Positions 52,818-63,439 of a DNA stretch of 64,000 nt are shown in pieces. The first letter of the stretch is position 1. Every line of letters starts with the position of its first letter. The DNA comes from Micrasema longulum (taxonomy: Eukaryota; Arthropoda; Insecta; Trichoptera; Brachycentridae). The position numbers were made by a program, and so were the translations under genes. Location: the NCBI GenBank assembly GCA_022494885.1, contig JAGVSM010003813.1, positions 1-64,000 of the forward strand, read 5' to 3'. The notes under the pieces are model-generated. The model did no database searches. It was not told the origin of the DNA and was given only the letters and a program-made list of their open reading frames with translations.

Positions 52818-53819
52818 TTAGTCTTTTAAAATCATTTTCTTTGGACACTAACCTACTTTAGTGGAATTGGTAAATGAAGTTTTATGTATATTTAAGAACG
52901 AGAAAAAAGTCTGCACAACATAATTATCTTCAAAGTTGAAGAATTTTTTTTGAACATGTTGTACAAGAAAAGGGAAGAGAGTATAATCTTAAGACTGGAC
53001 AGCTAATTAAGGAAGTTTTGTTATCTTTTCGTCAAAAATTAAGAGACAGTAGCAGTAAAGTTGTTATAAACTCTCCGAAGATAAAACACTATCGCATTCT
53101 TATATTTAATGAACAAAAAAAACAATACTAATCAATTTTATCTTTTCATTTAGCTATATGTGATTTATTTGATCATTTACGCAAAAAGAATATTCTGATT
53201 TACACAATCGATCAAATGTTCATTACTATTGCAAAACAATTTTTAAAACATTATTAAAATGAGAGGCCTTCTCTTGCCAACTTATTCGCACATTTTTTTC
53301 CTTTTAACGACCTTGTTCTCTGCATACTCTCATCCTTACTTTTGCCAGGGTCACAGGAAAAAGTCAAATAAAAAAATTATCGAACCGGTAATTGCCTCTA
53401 AAGCATTCATAAATAATTATTTAATTAAGGTTTTGACTTATTGCATTTCGTATGGAGGTTTATTAGGAGATCAGTAAGCAATACTTTTACCTACGAGACT
53501 ATAATATAGAGATTTCTGAATATTTTTTCGGTAGGATTTTTGAGAACATTGGTTAAAACAACAAATACATATTATGTAAAAATTCAGATCGATTTCTTTT
53601 CGACAAGTCGTAGAAAGCGTCACATTATTGATAAATTAAAACGCGTTACCAAAAATATTTCTTTATATATTGATTCCATATCCACAATAACACGAACATG
53701 CGTTCGATAAGTTCATTCCCTATTCACTGGAAACATGATTTATTATGTAATATAATATGTGCTTTCGCTGTAGTGATCACCAACGTCGGGGGAACCCGGC
53801 AAGGCACTAGAAGAAAAAA
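52818..53819. other. No gene called; one signal-peptide-like open frame
   Basis: AT-rich. The frame 53259-53477 (72 codons) starts MRGLLLPTYSHIFFLLTTLF and reads SAYSHPYFCQG next, which looks like a signal peptide plus cleavage site, then HRKKSNKK. No family recognised and no homologous copy in the window. Left uncalled. Confidence 0.35.
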
Positions 53820-53882
53820 AATTACAATGAACTTCCATCAAGAATTTTCACTTACAAACTTAAAAGTTTTTTATAATATAGA
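53820..53882 (-). repeat. Dispersed repeat L, minus strand
   Basis: AACTTCCATCAAGAATTTTC then ACTTACAAACTTAAAAG is the reverse of the block at 15611 and 35847. Confidence 0.7.
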
Positions 53883-54611
53883 AGACAGAAAATTGTAGTG
53901 TCTCACTCAAATAATATAAGCTCTTCAATAATAACCACCCATATTGCATTTATATAAAATAATTCCTAATAACCCTGTTTATTATTTTCTCGGGAAATAT
54001 TTGAATCTGCACAGATCATAAAATAATATTAATACGTATGACATCAGTGGCCATCAAAGGAGTAACATTAAACATGAGCTAGGTACATTATGTGCTATGT
54101 AAGGAGATAAATACACAAGAATTATGGACTAGACCAGTTCCTTGGGGACGCGACATTTATGGAGAACCGTAAAATCATGACGTCAGATTTGCATTCAGAA
54201 TCAGAGAATAAAAAATATTATGTGATTTTTCTCTCGAGAGATTGAAAATACCAAGAGACAGTAAAAATTTAATGCAATAAAGGCGTATAAAAAATACATA
54301 CTTATTCGAAAAAAACTAATTCAGTTTTATGGGGTGGAATCGATTATATTACCTAGTAATAATATAGAGTTTTAAAATAATGTCAATAGGTAAAAAAAAC
54401 ATGCTTGGGTATCTTAAGGGTTTGTTTTTTTTTTAAATAATGTTTTCTAGATTAAAAAATTTCGAAAAAAATATACCCTGTAAATCTTATTTTTATTTAT
54501 TTATTTTAAAGAAACAAACAGTCGACAATGATAAAATAACATTAAAAAAATATGGTTTAAAGACAGACCAGCGAAGTTTCTAAATAAAAATCATATATTT
54601 TATTAAATGAT
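53883..54611. other. No recognisable feature
   Basis: AT-rich. TCATGACGTCAGATT at 54177-54191 repeats the 15-mer of 27637-27651. Confidence 0.4.
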
Positions 54612-55113
54612 GTTTTATTTATTTATTTATTTGACACTTTATATACATATACAATATATATATATATATACATATAAGGGCGGGCATATTGCCTTAAGGC
54701 AATTTCTTCCTACCTACTCAAACCGTTCACTTTGAGAAAATTATAAATACATGGACATATTGAATCTTACAATTTTATGCAAAAATTGAAAGCAAAGATT
54801 AACAAAAGTAAATATATATATAAAAAATAACACTATACAATGAAGAGAGGAGAGGGGATGGGAAGGAAAGAAGAAGGATAAAGGAACAATTTAAATATTT
54901 AGATAGTGACATTTCAATCTTGACTTAAATGTAAAAAAAAAACGGGCGTCTCTAACATTAGTGGGTAGATTATTCCACAATCGAGCGGCTACAACTGTAA
55001 AAGAGGAGGCAAGAAAATTAGAGCGATGAAAGGGTATTAAAAGGGTTCTCTCATTACTAGAACGAAGAAATAGTCTGTGTTGTGAAAGAGGATAGATGAG
55101 CTCTCTCAGATAA
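54612..55113 (-). pseudogene. LINE-B relic with 3' UTR, minus strand
   Basis: Closest relative of the 11692-12441 copy. On the minus strand the coding part runs from about 55113 to the stop at 54891-54893: YPLSQHRLFLRSSNERTLLI, SSFTVVAARLWNNLP and FKSRLKCHYLNI. An A-run at 54932-54941 shifts the frame near the end. The untranslated part contains the same TTGCCTTAAGGCAA palindrome (54690-54703) and the reversed A-rich end TTTATTTATTTATTTGACAC (54613-54635). Confidence 0.93.
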
Positions 55114-55230
55114 CGTTACAACAAAAGGGTGTGTTTATGCGTATTTGTATGAGAGTAAGTGTAGATGTGTGTTTATGTGTATTAGTGTGGGAGTAAGTGT
55201 TCAGGTGTGTGTAAGTGTGAGTATCATTAA
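55114..55230 (+). repeat. GTGT-rich short tandem repeat
   Basis: Irregular repeats of about 34 bp containing GTGTGTTTATG.GTAT and GAGAGTAAGTGT or GGGAGTAAGTGT (three turns, 55122-55225). Lies between two LINE relics. Confidence 0.7.
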
Positions 55231-55270
55231 ATAGTAAGTGGGATCGTATCGCATCCAGAAATAATAAGTC

Positions 55271-55930
55271 CTAATTTATTTTTAAATAAATTAAGGGGCA
55301 TGTAAAATATATCAAAAGATGAAAAAAAGCATTATAGTTAGAGCAAGAACGATAGAGGAAAGAGTGTTGTGCATAGTTAGTGATACATACTGGCAGATGA
55401 AATAAATATATATTTCTTGTCACGCGAAAGGGGACATTTAGAATAGTTTTGGAGAGTAGGTTAAACGGGTCTACTTTATTATTTGATAATTTATGTAAAT
55501 AGCATAATTCAGATACAGTGCGTCTATTTTCAAAGGTAAAAAATCCATTTTGTTTGGCAGATTGGCTGTAAGTACAAAGCGTTTTATTGTTTTTATAATC
55601 TAGGTATTTAAAAAAATTTCGTTGAACATTTTCAATCCTTTCTATGTTTGTTATGTATTGTGGGCTCCACACAACGGATGCAAACTCCAAATTACTGCGT
55701 ACAAAAGTGTTGTATAAAGTTTTAAATGTATTTGGTTTTTTAAAAGGTTTGGAAATTCTTAAAATGAAGCCCAGCATTTGGTAAGCTTTTTCAATAATAC
55801 AATTTATATGAGACCCGAACAGCAATCTATTATCAATAAAAGTCCCTAATCTCGCTACATCGTGATATGGAATTATGCGTAGGTAACAAAGTTTTAGGAA
55901 AAAATTGACAATATTTTTACATGCCACCCA
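55271..55930 (-). pseudogene. Non-LTR reverse transcriptase relic, 218-codon open frame
   Basis: Longest open coding relic of the window, on the minus strand from 55927 to 55271. Blocks: DVARLGTFIDNRLLFGSHIN, AYQMLGFILRISKPFKKPNT, LYNTFVRSNLEFASVVWSPQ, ERIENVQRNFFKYLDYK and KTILNVPFRVTRNIYLFHL. LG...D..L.F..HI and LE[FY]AS.VW.P are the thumb and C-terminal blocks of jockey/CR1-type polyproteins. Usual LG[VI] is LGT here. The palm with its FADD box would lie just beyond 55930 and is absent. No regular A-rich end is seen below 55271. Confidence 0.92.
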
Positions 55931-56924
55931 TATAAAAATCTACTAATGCAATTCAATGATGAGAAAACGCGTATCAAACCCCCACTGCCCAAGAAAGAAA
56001 TGAAAAATCCATATATATCTGATTATAAAATAACGGCGTTCATTAATTTTATTAATATTACGTGTGATGTAAAGTAAATGTTAACATTAGTTAATGAGAT
56101 TTATCAAAAGTAATTTATAATTAAATTAATAAATTTTTGAACTTTAATGTTGTGTATTGTAAAGCTCGAAAGTGAAAGTGGAAAAAAATGATGCCAACAT
56201 ATTCGGATGAATATAAATATTATCTGGTTTTCCTTCAATACGACGATTTTAATTATTCAAGTAAATAAAACCACTTTTAATCGAGCTTTAATAGGACGAC
56301 ACCGGTGACTCCGAGACTGCAAGTATTCACACTCAAGGATTTTGACCAGTTTCTGACACATTCGGAGATAAACTAAATTAATTGCAATGAAGATCAGAAA
56401 GTGAACGTCCTTATATCATTAAATTTAATACTGATACTTGGCTGCGGAGGAGTTTCACCGGCCTTTCAAACAAACAATCCACCTATTAAATTTCGTAATA
56501 AAAAGCGAGATATTACATTTGCACAACATGCAATAGTGCCATATATTGGTTTAAGAGTGATATAAAAATGCTCTTGTATCACATAGCATCGTATTAGCAC
56601 ATCTTTTGATCTTAATGTTGCGCACTTTTAGTTTTTTTTTGTAATAAAATAGACATGTACAATACAATATATATGATATGTTATTCCAGATGCTAACGTT
56701 TATGCAGACTTACAAATAACAACAGAGATGCAAAATATTTCAGAGAAGGAAATTTGTAATTTATTTGCAGATTTATGCTTAAAACCAAATTAACAAAGAA
56801 TAATAAAATACAAGACAATAACTAACAAATTACTAATAATCACTATTATATAATGTTGTTTTAATCGTTTTTTTTATTTTCAGTGCCGCTGCAATTGATT
56901 GTTGATGTTATTTTTATTTTATTT
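55931..56924. other. No recognisable feature
   Basis: AT-rich, single-copy in the window; no open frame of note. Confidence 0.4.
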
Positions 56925-57650
56925 TATGTGGTAAACCAATCGTTCTACATAGATATTTATAGTAAAAAAACAGATATAGTGTATAAACTCAGAACTAATT
57001 ACAGATTTCCACAAAGTATACAAAGTTAGTAAACAAAATACATTACATATTAAATGAATACATTTAAGTTTATACACATAAAAATGTTATTTTCATGTAC
57101 TCGTAAATATTTTTCAATAATCGAAGATTTAAAAAAATATTTATTTAAGAACAGTAGGTTATTGAAAATCGCGCGGGATTAGAACAAGAATGCTTGAAAA
57201 GAGGATAAGGAGGGGAAGGGAGATGTACATATTTATTATTATAATGTTTACTAAGTTACATAATGCATTTTTAGTGTAAATTATAAATCTGAGAGAGTGA
57301 TGTTTGTGTAATCTATGGCTTTAAATTTTGTATTGAACACTGAAAAAGTCCTACGAAAAAAATCATTTTTAGCATACGATGTTTTACTTATTGGTACATG
57401 AAACAGGTGGTATTGTCTACAAATCCTAGCTGGCACATGTATTGTTATTAAACTAAGTAGTTCTGTACAGTCAACTATTCCTGTCATAATTTTGTGAAGC
57501 AGTAGTTGGTCCGCACACACTCTGCGGTATTGTAGAGAAGTGATTCTATGGTAGGTGGAGGCAGTGAGAGTGGATACATAAGAAATACCGGTTTTTTATT
57601 TTAGGTACTTTATAAATTTGATTTTAATATTTTCTATTCTTGTTATATGG
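56925..57650 (-). pseudogene. LINE-F, uninterrupted copy, minus strand
   Basis: Same element as 30125-31345 without the LINE-G insertion. The coding part on the minus strand from about 57600 to 57281 reads STYHRITSLQYRRVCADQ, LLLHKIMTGIVDCTELLSL, THVPARICR-like HVPARICRQYHLFHVPIS and RRTFSVFNTKF. The site 57501-57510 (AGTAGTTGGT) is the empty counterpart of the LINE-G insertion site. The untranslated part runs to 56925, where TTATTTTATTTTATG is the reversed A-rich end. Confidence 0.92.
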
Positions 57651-58205
57651 GTATGTGGCATACTGGGGATTCCATTTCTGAGTTTTAACTTAAAATAACT
57701 TTAGTTACCCACTAATTATAGAGACTTCGGTGGGATACAATTTTTTTACACACAACAGGTTTGATTTGCACGGGTAAAATATACAATACATTTAATAATT
57801 AACATGAACTATAAAATATTAGAAGGTTATTTTTTAGTTATTCATCGGAAGGCCTTTTGTATGAATTATGGTTTCGGAGAGATTATTGAACCATCATGGA
57901 ATAACGCAACTCAATGTTCATTCTCTGAAATTGTTGTTGTTATTATTGCTGTTGTTCAAGTCGGGGAACGACCAGAGAACCCTTAGTTTTAAATTTAGTG
58001 TTGTGAGTTCAAAGAAACTGTTTTTTTTTATTTATTAAGGAACAACAAAGCGATCTACATTACCTATCTCGATTTCACCGAGTGATTCATTGATATCGCA
58101 ATCAGATCATTTGGCAATGAAAGAAAATTTCTTTAAAAGGGATACGGATTAACCTTTAAAGAATTAATACAAAAATGCAGATTTACGCTGTTTTGGCGTA
58201 GGTAC
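57651..58205. other. No recognisable feature
   Basis: AT-rich, short frames only. Confidence 0.4.
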
Positions 58206-58209
58206 TTAA

Positions 58210-58930
58210 GGCTGTAGTCTGGTAAAACGAACGCAAAGTTAGGAAATCATACGATTTTGCCATTTTAAAACGAATGTTTTTTTTTAATCGTGCGATAATA
58301 AAAAAAACATAAATCAGATAGAAACAATATTTTTTAAAGGAATTTCTGTTAAAAAATGTGCTTAAAAGTTTTGTGTAACTAAAATATAATTGCTTTTAGA
58401 CCGGCAAATTACGCCATTTCAAATTTAAACTAAACTTAGGTATCTGGGATCTCAATAAAGATTAAGTATTGAACTTTTTTTGTAATTATTTAAAGATAAT
58501 AAATTGAACATAAAAGTGGCTGAAGCCAAATTTTATTTTTTTGATTTTGAAAAGAAATACAAGCATTTTAAATTACATACATTTTTGTGACATTTCCCTT
58601 TATTTCTACTTAAAATTATGCCTTCGGTAATACTTTTAAAAAAATTGAAATACTTAAGTTGAAACCTTTTTTAATAGAATTGTATTTTCTTTTTTTGAAA
58701 AAAGAACATAATTCTGGTTGTAATTTTTAATTAAAAAAATATATCTTATCGTCTTTTTTATGACTTTCAGACCAGCCCTAACCGAAAACGATTATATATA
58801 ACGGAAATACCTTTAAAATTATTTTTTTTATCTAATTTATGTTTTATTATTATTGCGCGATTAAAAAAAACATTCGTTTTAAAATGGCAAAATCGTACGA
58901 GATCCTAATTTTGCGTTCGTTTTATAAGCC
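58210..58930. mobile_element. TTAA-flanked long-inverted-repeat MITE
   Basis: 721 bp between TTAA at 58206-58209 and TTAA at 58931-58934. The arms (58210-58350 and 58800-58930) are inverted repeats of about 130-140 bp: GGC...AAAACGAACGCAAA, ACGATTTTGCCATTTTAAAA and CGAATGTTTTTTTTTAATCG each recur reversed on the right. TTAA target and GGC tips would fit a piggyBac-type element. No transposase is present. Confidence 0.88.
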
Positions 58931-58934
58931 TTAA

Positions 58935-59289
58935 GCGTAGTATGTATGTATCTATAGATTAGTCATATGATTACAGTACTTCATTATCAAAGATAGAACC
59001 GCTTTTTTACCTATTGTTACTTCTATAACCCATGGTAGTGTCAAACGCTCTAATAGGTAGGTATTCTTCATTATGATCTAATTTGATGGCAAAGAAATTG
59101 AGGGAAATTCAAAAATTACCTGTTTATTAAACAATATTTTGAGTTTGTCCAAATTTTTTATTAAACCTTTTTGTCATTTAAATATTTAGTTTAAGTATCA
59201 TCAAGCGGAATACAAATCAGCCATTTATTACTATTTATTTTGTCAGATGAGCCCTTACTCTCTCTCGAATATGTCTCAAAGAATAATAA
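58935..59289. other. No gene; one FB1 tip
   Basis: AT-rich. ACAATATTTTGAGTTTGTCC at 59131-59153 is an FB1 terminal module broken off after 25 bases. Confidence 0.45.
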
Positions 59290-59953
59290 ATAAATAACCC
59301 GTGGCAATAATGTCAATAATATGCATCACAAATATGGAATCCTATGTACAATGTGCAGATATCACGCATTGAAAATATTTTTAAAAAATTCGTAAAGTTC
59401 ATTCGTTTCCGGTTGAAACTTGAGTTTAAATCTGACCAGTATATTCATATGTGTAAAAAACATCACCTACTGCCTCTGCAAAAACGTCGTGAAATAGCGG
59501 ATATAATTTATTTACTTAAAATTGCCTCTGGTTTAATTGACTGTCCTGAACTACTTTGCAAACTTTCTATCAATGTTCCTTCCAAAGTTTTAAGAAATAA
59601 CCCTCTTCTTCACATACCTCTTGTTTCATCTAATTATAGGCAAAACTCATATTTATGGCGAACTTTTAATAATTTTAATGTAATAAATAAATCATTTAAC
59701 ATAGATTTATTTGCAAATAATCTTAATGACGTACGGCGTTTGCTTTCGAAATAACTCGTAGTATTTTTTCTTTTCTTTTAAATTTACATTTAATTACTAT
59801 TCATTTTATGTTCGAGAATATTTTTTAACTTACTGTGATGCTACTTGTGAAAACCTGTAATTGGATTATTTGTTATTTGTTTTGTTATAAAAATATGAGA
59901 TAATTATAGCTGTTGGTTATCCAAATAAATAAAATAAAAATAAAATAAAATAA
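59290..59953 (+). pseudogene. Non-LTR reverse transcriptase C-terminus, 136-codon open frame
   Basis: The frame 59344-59754 is intact to its own stop: MYNVQISRIENIFKKFVKFI, HHLLPLQKRREIADIIYLLK, ASGLIDCPELLCKLSINVPS, NYRQNSYLWRTFNNFNVINK and NDVRRLLSK. RIE.....F.K[FY] and L..RR...D...L.K are standard C-terminal blocks. Similar in order to LINE-F (KI.[TS]G..DC.ELL, NVP.[KR]) but a different copy type. The 3' end is AATAAATAAAATAAAAATAA. 5'-truncated. The lack of stops suggests a fairly young insertion. Confidence 0.9.
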
Positions 59954-60420
59954 TGTTGATAAATTTTGAAAGGTAATTTCCTTTAAATGTCGCATTTCAA
60001 TTCAATTTGTCGACATGCTTTTTATGTTTTCCGTTTATAAGTGTACTTTTTTCTAAAAGGACACGTGAAAAGTCCCAATTTTCTAGGAAAGGTACCCTGA
60101 ATAACTCAATACCACTAACAGGATCCCAGGAGGCGATTATAATAAGGAAAGCAGTAAAGGGTGGTGGGCGTAACGTACGAGTAGAACCGGACACTCGAGT
60201 ACCCGAGGGTCCTTTACGGCCCCATCCAACTACATTACCAGAAATGGACAGAATATTCTAGAATAGGAGGCGGCGAGGGCGAGGAATACGAAACTACTTA
60301 TTGGGAAAATGGAAGAACGAATGATATACTCGTACGAAGGAAAATGAAGGAGTTATTGATTCATTTCACGAAACGCGTGTTCTGGGTAAATTTAGACTTA
60401 AATTCGCATAAATATCACAC
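59954..60420. other. GC-richer patch with an unrecognised open frame
   Basis: 60050-60300 is GC-richer than its surroundings. The frame 60007-60261 (84 codons) includes GGGRNVRVEPDTRVPEGPLR and PHPTTLPEMDRIF. I recognise no family. It could be part of a retroelement gag-like ORF or a host exon, and I cannot choose. Confidence 0.35.
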
Positions 60421-60525
60421 GATTTAAATGCTTTAAATTCACATTCTATTTATAACGATATTATTATAAGTATCTTTTGTAAAGGTTATCCGCGTCTTTT
60501 GTTTAGTTTTGACTGATAGTTTATT
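60421..60525 (-). mobile_element. LINE-E, 3' side of a copy split by FB1
   Basis: AAATTCACATTCTATTTATA, TTTTGTAAAGGTTATCCGCG and TTTAGTTTTGACTGATAGTT match 16540-16632. The copy resumes at 60987. Confidence 0.8.
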
Positions 60526-60986
60526 AACATATTACAACAGAGATGAAGAACATTTAAGAGAAGGTAATATAGAAGTCTAGACATCTACAGGGCTTATAAC
60601 CCGTCAATGGCTGGTTTAAGGGGCCACTTTACACACTGTGTAACATTAACCATTCTGCCCATATTTGAACATCTATATTTCTTCAATTCATTCATCTGTT
60701 GATGTTTGTGAAGTGAAAAAGCTGAAACCTTTATTTATGCGGGTGAGATTCATCTAATTGAATTATTTCACCTACATACTAGGCAACGCCTGAAAATGTT
60801 ATTTTTTCAATTTCTATACTTCTTCATGGACCAGGTGGATTTATCAACAACATTTTGAGTTTGTCCAAATTCTTGTAGACAGGGACTGGATTCATGATGG
60901 ATGTAATATGTTAATATAAACACCTCCCCGGGGAGTTGAATCCAGTCCCTGTCTACAGGAATTTGGACAAACTCAAAATATTGTTA
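60526..60986. repeat. FB1 element inserted in LINE-E, 10-bp target duplication
   Basis: 461 bp: reversed core (ATTACAACAGAGATGAAGAA, TACACACTGTGTAACATTAA), the reversed start (TTTCTATACTTCTTCATGGA, CCAGGTGGATTTATC), a reversed terminal module (ACATTTTGAGTTTGTCC) and a forward module (AGTTGAATCCAGTCCCTGTC to CAAACTCAAAATATTGTT). The two modules form a hairpin around 60915. ATAGTTTATT flanks the piece at 60516-60525 and 60987-60996 while intact LINE-E copies have it once, so it arrived as one unit. Confidence 0.88.
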
Positions 60987-61325
60987 ATAGTTTATTGTCT
61001 TATTTCAGTCCTTGATTTATTAGTCTCGACCGTCCTTGTCTTGTTTTAAAATGTTGTGGGTATATGATATTGTTCTGATATTCTCGTATTGTGTCCATGT
61101 TTACTACATTTTAAAAAAAAGTTTTGGTTATTCGTCTACAATCGCATCAGTGACTAATTTATGATTATGATTTATGATTAAGGATTTTGTGATTAAGGAT
61201 AATTTATGATTAAGGATTCTAGTAGTAAGAGTTCAGTTTGTTTTAAGAGTTATTTAGTTGCTGTTAGATAAAAGAGGTCATATACTAACTATAATATTTT
61301 ATTTTGTAGTCTATTTTTCATTTTA
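60987..61325 (-). pseudogene. LINE-E, 5' side of the split copy
   Basis: TTATTTCAGTCCTTGATTTA to TATTCTCGTATTGTGTCCAT matches 16632-16735 (C-terminal coding block with GLKLYN.LP). Further up it matches 20400-20590. A short local repeat of TTTATGATTAAGGAT lies at 61160-61215. Confidence 0.8.
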
Positions 61326-62059
61326 ATTTACCGCTCCGCATATAACATATTTTTGCTTTAACATAGTCTTTAGTTTTTTTCCCATTTCTGGAACAAACTT
61401 ACATTTAAAATTATTTTTATCTGTAATTTATCAAAGTACGTAAAGAGTCGTACCTAAACCGATTGACGTAAGAAAATAAATGGTAAATATAAACATATTG
61501 AAGAATAAAACACGAAATGCAATTATTGCTTTATCGTAAATGAATAAAAAATAATTTAGACAAAGATCTGTACAACTAAAAGAGGTGGGAGTAAAAGTGG
61601 GAAGGAAAGGAGAGGCGATGAAAAAACACTAATATTCCGGTGACATTTCAACCGTGATTTAAATGAGAGAATCAATACATTGTATGCAGTTGTTTCAGTA
61701 TTAATATTTGTACTTCTATACTTTTTATTAGTTCTGGCGTCAAAAATGATTTAGACTCAATGAAGGATATAATAATGTATAAAAGATCGAGTTACTTTAA
61801 GCGCACTGGTTACCAGTTGATAGCAGGGATGAATCGTCCTAATAAGCGGTTATTTGCAGCTTAACGTATTTTTTTGACATCGAAAGTAATGTTTTTCATT
61901 ACATTATTATTAGGAAAAAATACTTCACAGGCCATATCGTTTCGTCGTTTGCATTTCTTGAGTTAATAAATTTCCATCGTATTTAGTTTAAGACTTCATT
62001 CCATACAGCAAGTCAGTGTGTCTGAAATTATTACTACCGTATTACACGAGCTTGTGAGG
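61326..62059. other. No recognisable feature
   Basis: AT-rich. A purine-rich stretch at 61578-61620 resembles parts of LINE untranslated tails but could not be placed. Confidence 0.4.
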
Positions 62060-62930
62060 CTAACGATAAAAAATATATGTCTTCTTCTCTTTTTCCAAGT
62101 CGGTCCCTCAATGCTGAGGACTGTGATAACTATGAATACTTAATTAGTCTGTTCTCATCCCGACATACTGACCCATCAAATTTTAGCCCCGTAGCCACCT
62201 TTATTTTGTCAGTCCATCTATATGGGATTCTATCCCGGTTTCTTCTACCTTCAACTCGGCCAGACATTATTGCCCCTTCTAGATTGTCAGGCTCACGTCT
62301 AGCAATATGTCCAAAGAAAGACAGTATCCTTCCAGTATCGATGCATTCGCCCTTTTGGCTGTCCAAGGCACACGCAGCAGCCTTCTCCAACACCACATCT
62401 CGAATGCATCGATCCTCTTCCTCTCGTATGCACGCATTATCCACGTTTCAGCCCCATATAAGAAAACGGAGAATACCGGGGCTTACATCGACCGCTTTTT
62501 TGTGTTTATTGATATACCTCGATCTCGCCAAATCTTCTCCAAACGGTTCATTGCTTCTTTGGTCATTTGAATCCTGCGACCAATGTCAGGTCTGCAACTG
62601 CCGTTGTTAGAAATAAGCGAGCCGAGGTACACAAAGTCAGCTATCAGTTCAAGGTCTTGCAACTGTCTTGTCCTTAGGAGACTGCCAGCTCTATCTACAA
62701 TTATTAGCATTGTCTTATTTTTATTTATTTTCAGACCTAGAGCCTCACTCTCCAACTCCATTCGTCTGAAGGCTTCTGCTAGCTCGGTGTTATCTTTGGC
62801 AATCAGTGTCGTGTCGTCACCTTTTTTTAGATTTGATATTTATTGACCTCCCACTTTGACACCAGCATTCCATCCACCCAGCGCTCTTCTCATAATATAT
62901 TCGTCTTTAAACCCCAAATTTAAGATTTAT
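62060..62930 (-). pseudogene. Non-LTR reverse transcriptase relic spanning the YADD region
   Basis: Minus strand, from about 62925: FKDEYIMRRALGGWNAGVKV, then a damaged stretch where the catalytic YADD box should be (only GDDTTLIAKD remains readable, near 62800-62822), NTELAEAFRRMELESEALGL, KINKNKTMLIIVDRAGSLL, LELIADFVYLGSLISNNGSC, MTKEAMNRLEKIWRDRGIS, then in another frame DSQKGECIDTGRILSFFGHI, RREPDNLEGAIMSGRVEGRR and RIPYRWTDKIKVATGL. The order palm, thumb, R..FGHI.RR, RWTD.I is textbook for this LINE group. Several frameshifts; dead. Confidence 0.93.
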
Positions 62931-63435
62931 GTTAAAAAATTGTTGTTACAATTTCTGATAAATCTTGCAGCTTTCTTTAATGCAATTCAGTTTTTCAACA
63001 TTTCTTCATAAGGGCTATTTAAATTTTATCAAATATAAAAAAGACCTTCTTTAGGATGTGCCATACTGCCGTCATGGACATTATATCCGAATTTTTGGAG
63101 CTTATCAATCTAAAAACTCACCGCTCGGTACTGGTAGATAGTAATTAGAGTTTCTAAATGAATTTGTCTCGGAATAGTAATGCCGCTAATATAAATATGC
63201 CCCGCATCGTGACTAAATACTAAACTTGTTCAACATCTGCTTGTACAAGAGGTTTTAGAAAACTTTTGATTTATAAACCAGAACACCTGTCTACGCTTAC
63301 TTACACTACTAATGCATAAATAATTTACAGAAGGGTCCGGCCGTTTGAAATAGTCCGAATATCGACTTTTCTTTTGTTTTCCCTTTGCCTCATCAAATTT
63401 TAAGATAGTCCATAGAATTGAAACATCAGCTGATT
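62931..63435. other. No recognisable feature
   Basis: AT-rich, with no supported feature between the two LINE relics. Confidence 0.4.
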
Positions 63436-63439
63436 AACA

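Noticed and set aside
62077..62846. Plus-strand frames of 177 and 87 codons
   Set aside because: Antisense of a clear minus-strand reverse-transcriptase relic.
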